Assembly (NCBI GenBank): GCA_029570245.1
Contig: JAKQSH010000240.1
Location: 1 to 9,431 of the forward strand
Source of the DNA: Deltaproteobacteria bacterium
GTDB lineage: Bacteria; Myxococcota_A; SURF-8
Direction of reading: 5' to 3'
Length of the DNA: 9,431 nt
The position numbers were made by a program, and so were the translations under genes. The notes under the pieces are model-generated. The model had not been told where the DNA came from and did no database searches. It saw nothing but the letters and a program-made list of their open reading frames with translations. Shown here one piece after another: positions 5,754-9,431 of the stretch. Position 1 is the first letter of the stretch. Each line of letters begins with the position of its first letter.

Positions 5754-7469
5754 ATGAAATCAATCAGGCTGTCTATTGCATTTGCCCTCTTATTGTCCGC
5801 ATTTTCTCCGGCTCTCTGTGCTCAGACAGCCACCGGACCCGCCGATCGAGATTTCGACCTGCAGACGCTGCATCCTGCGCCTGGAGCTGGCAGTTTCCTT
5901 ACTGTGGAAGGCGCTCGTGTTGACGAGCACATGGGTTACTCCGTCGGAGGAATATTCGGCTTCCAGTATCGCCCCCTCGGAATCAGCACGCCCAACGGCT
6001 CTTATGCACTGATGAAATACCACGGCAGTCTCGATCTGCTCGGCTCCTACTCCATTTACAAAATTTTCGAGATCGGTCTGGCGTTGCCTGTAATTTATTA
6101 TCAGGCCGGAGAAGATGTATACGTCAACGGAACAGTCGTAGAAGAAGCGCCGGGAGCAGTTGCAGGGCTGGGTGATCCGCGTCTGCATTTAAAACTCGAT
6201 CTGTTGAACCCGCTGAAAACCAACTTTGAAAACTTCGGTCTGGCTTTCATACTGGTAACATCTTTTCCTGTCGGTAACGCCATAGCGCCGGACGATTTCA
6301 TGGGCGATTCAATGTTGACGGTCAACCCCAAACTGGCTTTTGAATCTTCTGTGTGGCGTTTCCGTTTCGGCCTCAACGCCGGTTATCTCTGGCGGGAATA
6401 TAAGGAATTTTACAGCGGAGAAGTCGGTCAGCGCATCACATTCGGATTCGCCACCGAGGCGCTGATAATAAACGATCTTAAAGCCATGCTGGAAATGTTC
6501 GGCGAAAACGGCTTCAGTTCCGGCGCAAAATCAACCCCGCTCGAAATGTACGGCGGCCTGAAATATCAGGTTTACAAAAACCTGTGGCTCACTTTTGCAG
6601 CAGGAGCCGGCATGAGCATCGGAAACGATACCATTGATCGCGGCATGGGTGCGCCGACAGTGCGCGGGCTGGTCGGCATAAAATGGGAGCCGGAAATAAA
6701 GCACGACCCGGACAACGACGGTCTTCTGGATACGTCAGATCAATGCCCTGACGCCCCCGAAGACGTTGACGGCTTCCAGGATGAAGACGGCTGTCCCGAC
6801 GAAGACAACGACAACGACGGCATACCGGATGCATCGGACAAATGCCGCGATAAACCGGAAGACATGGACAAGTTCGAAGATGAAGACGGTTGCCCGGAAG
6901 GCGACAACGACGCCGATGGAGTAGATGATACGGCAGACCGCTGCCCGACCGTAAAGGAAGACCGCGACGGCTTCGAGGACAATGACGGCTGTCCCGACGA
7001 AGACAACGACTCTGATGGAATTCCGGACGCAAAAGACGCCTGTCCGGACAAGGCAGAAACAGTCAACGGACACCTTGACGACGACGGCTGCCCGGATCAG
7101 AAGCCGAAACTGATCGAAGTCAAGGGTGAAAAAATCGAACTCAAACAGAAGGTCTTTTTCGATCCGGGGAAAAGCGTTGTTCTGAGGCAGTCTTTCGAAT
7201 TGCTGGACGAAATAGCACTGGTGCTTCTGCAACGCAATGATTTACGCATAAGAATCGAAGGTCACACCGACAACGTCGGCTCGCCGGAACAGAACCGCGA
7301 GCTTTCAAGAAAACGTGCTCAAGCCGTCAAGGATTACCTAGTGCACAAAGGCATTGCGCCTAGTCGCCTGACTGTTGAAGGCGTCGGCCCGGACAAGCCC
7401 ATTGCGCCCAATACCATCGCCGAAGGCCGGGCAGCCAACCGGCGCGTGGAGTTTATTATTGTGGAATGA
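5754..7469 (+). CDS. OmpA-family outer-membrane protein with N-terminal beta-barrel and TSP3 repeats
   Basis: 571 residues. A signal peptide (about 1-23, cleavage near LCA-Q) is followed by a region to about residue 315 with alternating polar and hydrophobic strands. Its GLGDPRLHLKL motif is typical of transporter-like beta-barrels. Residues 318-449 are four 33-residue thrombospondin type 3 repeats (DxDxDGxxD...CP), which in known proteins bind calcium and form a stiff rod. Residues about 460-571 are an OmpA C-terminal domain with GHTDNVG, NRELSRKRA and GRAANRRVEF. Asp506 and Arg521 have the 15-residue spacing of the pair that holds diaminopimelate of peptidoglycan. The protein should anchor the outer membrane to the cell wall across the periplasm. 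It is preceded by a good promoter, ends 108 bases before another exported barrel protein, and has no clear terminator directly after it. Domain calls are firm; any transport role of the barrel is open. Confidence 0.93.
   Translation: MKSIRLSIAFALLLSAFSPALCAQTATGPADRDFDLQTLHPAPGAGSFLTVEGARVDEHMGYSVGGIFGFQYRPLGISTPNGSYALMKYHGSLDLLGSYSIYKIFEIGLALPVIYYQAGEDVYVNGTVVEEAPGAVAGLGDPRLHLKLDLLNPLKTNFENFGLAFILVTSFPVGNAIAPDDFMGDSMLTVNPKLAFESSVWRFRFGLNAGYLWREYKEFYSGEVGQRITFGFATEALIINDLKAMLEMFGENGFSSGAKSTPLEMYGGLKYQVYKNLWLTFAAGAGMSIGNDTIDRGMGAPTVRGLVGIKWEPEIKHDPDNDGLLDTSDQCPDAPEDVDGFQDEDGCPDEDNDNDGIPDASDKCRDKPEDMDKFEDEDGCPEGDNDADGVDDTADRCPTVKEDRDGFEDNDGCPDEDNDSDGIPDAKDACPDKAETVNGHLDDDGCPDQKPKLIEVKGEKIELKQKVFFDPGKSVVLRQSFELLDEIALVLLQRNDLRIRIEGHTDNVGSPEQNRELSRKRAQAVKDYLVHKGIAPSRLTVEGVGPDKPIAPNTIAEGRAANRRVEFIIVE
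6705..7100 (+). repeat. Four in-frame 99-base TSP3 units
   Basis: Units start at 6705, 6804, 6903 and 7002, each 33 codons with the pattern DxDxDG..D..D.C...........DxDGCPD. Each unit has two Cys, one before the middle and one near the end. DNA identity is highest between units 1 and 3 (the block at 6768 and its copy at 6966, exactly 198 bases apart). The other units are more diverged. This is protein-level repetition within the OmpA gene, not a CRISPR or satellite. Confidence 0.9.
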
Positions 7470-7484
7470 TTCCAGAGGGGAAAA

Positions 7485-7524
7485 TCATTTCTGCAGATAA
7501 AAATCCGCGATCTGCCTGAAATGA
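7485..7524 (+). other. Intergenic hairpin after the OmpA gene
   Basis: Arms 7485-7498 and 7510-7524 pair as 7 bp (tcatttc with gaaatga) plus 6 bp (gcagat with atctgc), separated by a small internal mismatch (t opposite ct), with an 11-base A-rich loop. No T-run follows, so it is not a standard terminator. It could stabilise the upstream mRNA end or lower read-through between two genes of one transcript. The rest of the 7470-7577 gap shows an A-rich stretch and the ribosome binding site AAGGGGGAAAAC of the next gene, with no convincing promoter. Confidence 0.5.
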
Positions 7525-7577
7525 ATCAGACAGCAAAAACTTTAATAAGGGGTGTTCTTTAAAAAAAGGGGGAAAAC

Positions 7578-8609
7578 ATGGCATTCAGAAGCTTCATTCC
7601 GATTGCGGCCTTTTTATTGTCCGCACTTTTCTCTTCATGCTTATTTGCTCAGGAAACAACTGCTGAAGTTGTGCCTGAAGAACAACTGAAGAGTGTAAAA
7701 ACAGACACGGATGGCGACGGATGGCACTTCAGGGTAAAGCCGTCCAGCAGCTTCAGCTTTAACGACAGCCGCAAAGTTGTAGGTCAGCCGGAAGGATATT
7801 CTCTGACTTTCGGTCTGAACTTCGAGTCGAGCATAATCCTGTTCAAAGGACGGCATGAATGGCGTAACACTTTCATCCTGGTGGAGGCAATCTCCAGAAC
7901 GCCAGTAATAAAAGAATTCATAGTCACTGCCGATTCTCTCGACATTGAAAGCATGTATCTTTACTATTTCTATCACTGGTTCGGCCTTTATGGCCGTCTG
8001 GCGCTGAACACACATATTCTTCCGGGCCTGGATGTAAGGCCCGAACAATCCACATACGCAGTAACCCGTTCCGGCGGAAACATCGACACACTGCTGGACG
8101 ACAAAGTCAGACTGACCGATCCGTTCCAGCCTCTGACATTGAAAGAAGGTCTGGGTCCATTTTTCAGGCCGCTCACAAAGGAAGAAGTCAACCTCGAATT
8201 CATGCTGGGATTGAGCTTCTGGGAAACATTTAACGAAGGCCAGCTGGCTGTAAAAGACGACGGCGGCACTTCAGAGATAGAACTGATAACCATGCAGAAT
8301 GTTTATCAGCTCGGTGCAGAATCCATAAACCGCCTGTGGGGCGAACTGTGGGAAAAGCGCATCAGCTATCTGGCCGCAGCCGAACTGATGATTCCGTACT
8401 ACATGACCCCCGACGACAGCGGTTTGAGCACCGGTGAAAAACTTAACGTAAAGATAAACGGGCGCATAGATTTCCATCTGGTCGAATGGTTTGCGCTTTC
8501 ATACGAACTCAAGGCTCTTAGAGAGCCTCAGGTACTGGACGACTGGCAGATTCAGAACAGCATTCTGATGACGCTGAGTTATTCGCTGTACAAGTTCAAA
8601 GCCTATTGA
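7578..8609 (+). CDS. Predicted outer-membrane beta-barrel protein of unknown function
   Basis: 343 residues. An N-terminal signal peptide (about 1-24, ending LFAQ) has hydrophobic core AAFLLSALF. The weak lipobox-like FSSC at residues 18-21 is less likely than ordinary cleavage. The mature part has many short amphipathic strands, Trp/Tyr/Phe-rich (FHFRVK, LNFESSIIL, YLYYFYHWFGLYGRLALN, MLGLSFWETF, SYELKAL). It ends in LSYSLYKFKAY, with the terminal aromatic residue typical of barrels inserted by the Bam machinery. The layout of W-rich strands, D-S-L-x-I-E in the middle, and a final barrel strand faintly recalls DUF3078-type proteins; that resemblance is from memory and unproven. A strong ribosome binding site (AAGGGGG, 7 bases before ATG) supports the start. 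It lies in the same direction between the OmpA gene and a small lipoprotein gene, probably one envelope transcript. No enzymatic motif recognised. Confidence 0.8.
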   Translation: MAFRSFIPIAAFLLSALFSSCLFAQETTAEVVPEEQLKSVKTDTDGDGWHFRVKPSSSFSFNDSRKVVGQPEGYSLTFGLNFESSIILFKGRHEWRNTFILVEAISRTPVIKEFIVTADSLDIESMYLYYFYHWFGLYGRLALNTHILPGLDVRPEQSTYAVTRSGGNIDTLLDDKVRLTDPFQPLTLKEGLGPFFRPLTKEEVNLEFMLGLSFWETFNEGQLAVKDDGGTSEIELITMQNVYQLGAESINRLWGELWEKRISYLAAAELMIPYYMTPDDSGLSTGEKLNVKINGRIDFHLVEWFALSYELKALREPQVLDDWQIQNSILMTLSYSLYKFKAY

Positions 8610-8657
8610 TGAAAACGCACAATCCGACACGAACCATTAAAGAGACGGAGAGAAACA

Positions 8658-8975
8658 ATGAATAAAATCCTTGCAGCTCTGACTGTTCTTATATTTTCGT
8701 TTATGATTCAATCCTGCGGCGATGGAGGCAACAAAAACGATTATGCAAACTGCACCGACGCAGGCAACGCCATCAGATACTGCATGAACGCCATTGAAGG
8801 CTCAGGCACATACGACGACGCCTATGCAGGAAAGCTTATTGCGGCCTGCGAAGCCATGCATGATCTGGGCTGCGTGGAGTGTATCTTCAACAACACCTGT
8901 GACGTTCCCAACGCCAGAACCCAGGCCGACATCTGCTACGAATCGGGCCAGTGCGGAGAATTTGTGGTGGAGTGA
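8658..8975 (+). CDS. Small cysteine-rich lipoprotein, unknown function
   Basis: 105 residues. Signal peptide 1-19 ends in the lipobox IQSC, so Cys20 should be lipidated; +2 is Gly, compatible with outer-membrane location. After a Gly/Asn-rich spacer the mature chain has eight further Cys (32, 42, 64, 72, 75, 81, 93, 99). That even number would allow four disulfides and a compact fold in the oxidising periplasm or at the surface. Ser/Asp/Ala-rich helical stretches lie between them. GGAGAG, 5-6 bases before ATG, supports the start. It is 48 bases after the barrel gene and is followed by a strong terminator, so it is the last gene of the unit. I do not recognise a family. Short Cys-rich lipoproteins of this shape occur in deltaproteobacterial-type genomes, usually as orphans. 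Confidence 0.82.
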   Translation: MNKILAALTVLIFSFMIQSCGDGGNKNDYANCTDAGNAIRYCMNAIEGSGTYDDAYAGKLIAACEAMHDLGCVECIFNNTCDVPNARTQADICYESGQCGEFVVE

Positions 8976-8998
8976 CAATCTGCAAAGCCTTACAACAG

Positions 8999-9030
8999 AG
9001 CCGCCGGAGATTCACCTGGCGGCTTTTTTC
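8999..9030 (+). terminator. Intrinsic terminator of the exported-protein unit
   Basis: A 7-bp stem (AGCCGCC 8999-9005 with GGCGGCT 9018-9024) closes a 12-base loop and runs into TTTTTT, C, then TTTT. It lies 24 bases after the lipoprotein stop. The minus strand lacks a T-run beyond the stem, so the hairpin serves only the plus transcript. The stop codon of the converging TerC gene lies in its loop. Confidence 0.92.
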
Positions 9031-9431
9031 TTTTCCGGCAGTAAAAGCGAAAAGACGATGGTAAGCGTCAGCGCCGATGCGATGAACGCCAGGCTGTATG
9101 CGACCGGAACGTGGAAATAATCGCTGACGACCATTTTGATTCCGATGAATATCAGTATTACAGCCAGACCGATATTGAGATAGCGCAGTTTTGCAATGGC
9201 GCCCTCTATGAGAAAATACAAAGCCCGCAGGCCCAGAATGGCGAAGACGTTCGAGGTGTAGACGATAAAGAAATTGTCCGATATTCCAAGCACTGCCGGA
9301 ACGGAATCGAAGGCGAAAAGCACGTCCGAAAACTCAACGATGATAAGCACGAGCAGAAGCGGAGTTGCCATACGCACGCCGTTTTCACGCACAAAAAATT
9401 TCTGGCTTTTAATTTCTTTCGAAAAGCGCAG
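9012..9431 (-). CDS. TerC-family integral membrane protein, N-terminal part outside window
   Basis: The frame is open to the right edge and ends in TGA at 9012, leaving the last 139 residues. TerC/Alx proteins are inner-membrane proteins of about 300 or more residues, linked to tellurite resistance and, in better studied members, to manganese export or to metalation of exported enzymes. The visible part has the family's QKFFVRENG...MATPL lead-in, the acidic membrane motif EFSDVLFAFDSVPAV (Asp residues thought to be metal ligands), FIVYTSN, FAILGLRALYFL, and three to four further hydrophobic segments. It ends in a positively charged tail, EKKKAAR. A GTG at 9392 is an internal codon: homologous residues run upstream of it to the edge. 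It converges with the exported-protein unit. Alx versus TerC subgroup cannot be decided from this fragment. Confidence 0.93.
   Translation of the reverse strand: MRFSKEIKSQKFFVRENGVRMATPLLLVLIIVEFSDVLFAFDSVPAVLGISDNFFIVYTSNVFAILGLRALYFLIEGAIAKLRYLNIGLAVILIFIGIKMVVSDYFHVPVAYSLAFIASALTLTIVFSLLLPEKKKAAR

Noticed and set aside
6705..7100. Possible CRISPR-like or tandem DNA repeat
   Set aside because: The 99-base period is in frame and codes for calcium-binding TSP3 units; there are no constant repeats with unique spacers.
6589..7232. Long minus-strand frames across the OmpA repeats
   Set aside because: They are antisense shadows produced by the regular GAC/GAT codon pattern of the TSP3 repeats; the products are low-complexity Ser/Arg/Val-rich chains.

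Overview
The window comes from a diderm (Gram-negative-type) bacterium of roughly even base composition. The evidence is two lipoproteins with lipoboxes, an OmpA-family protein with a beta-barrel and a peptidoglycan-binding domain, and a second barrel-like protein ending in an aromatic residue. The 4Fe-4S protein, the OmpA protein with thrombospondin type 3 (TSP3) repeats, and the lipoprotein with a long Asp/Glu linker recall the former Deltaproteobacteria (Myxococcota/Desulfobacterota and relatives). That placement is inferred from gene style, not from a marker gene. No rRNA, tRNA, mobile element, CRISPR array or phage signature was seen.

Layout. (1) 3-674, plus: the 3' part of a ferredoxin-domain protein. 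A perfect 19-bp hairpin (699-739) follows and can serve as terminator for both converging transcripts. (2) 760-3698, minus: a tight unit read tatD, then tcdA (29-nt overlap), then a 461-residue lipoprotein (34-nt gap). (3) 3928-5457, minus: a stand-alone histidine ammonia-lyase-type gene with a strong ribosome binding site and its own terminator (3876-3901). (4) 5458-5753: a divergent control region with a good sigma-70 promoter facing right and three dyad elements. (5) 5754-8975, plus: three exported proteins in a row (OmpA with TSP3 repeats, an unknown outer-membrane barrel, a small Cys-rich lipoprotein), ending in a terminator at 8999-9030. (6) 9012-9431, minus: the C-terminal third or more of a TerC-family membrane protein entering from the right edge. 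Its last codons are the antisense of that terminator.

How the genes may work together. The right-hand trio looks like an envelope module: OmpA would tie the outer membrane to peptidoglycan, and the other two proteins would sit in or on the same membrane. The left-hand minus unit joins two housekeeping enzymes (TatD nuclease, t6A-cyclising TcdA) to a surface lipoprotein predicted to form a beta-propeller. The ammonia-lyase has no hut pathway neighbours.

I found no convincing undescribed multi-gene system. The points most worth a second look are the ammonia-lyase, which has Cys rather than Ser at the MIO-forming position together with mixed HAL-like and PAL-like active-site motifs; the seven-repeat lipoprotein; the exported trio; and the paired GCAAGC-centred palindromes in the divergent control region.
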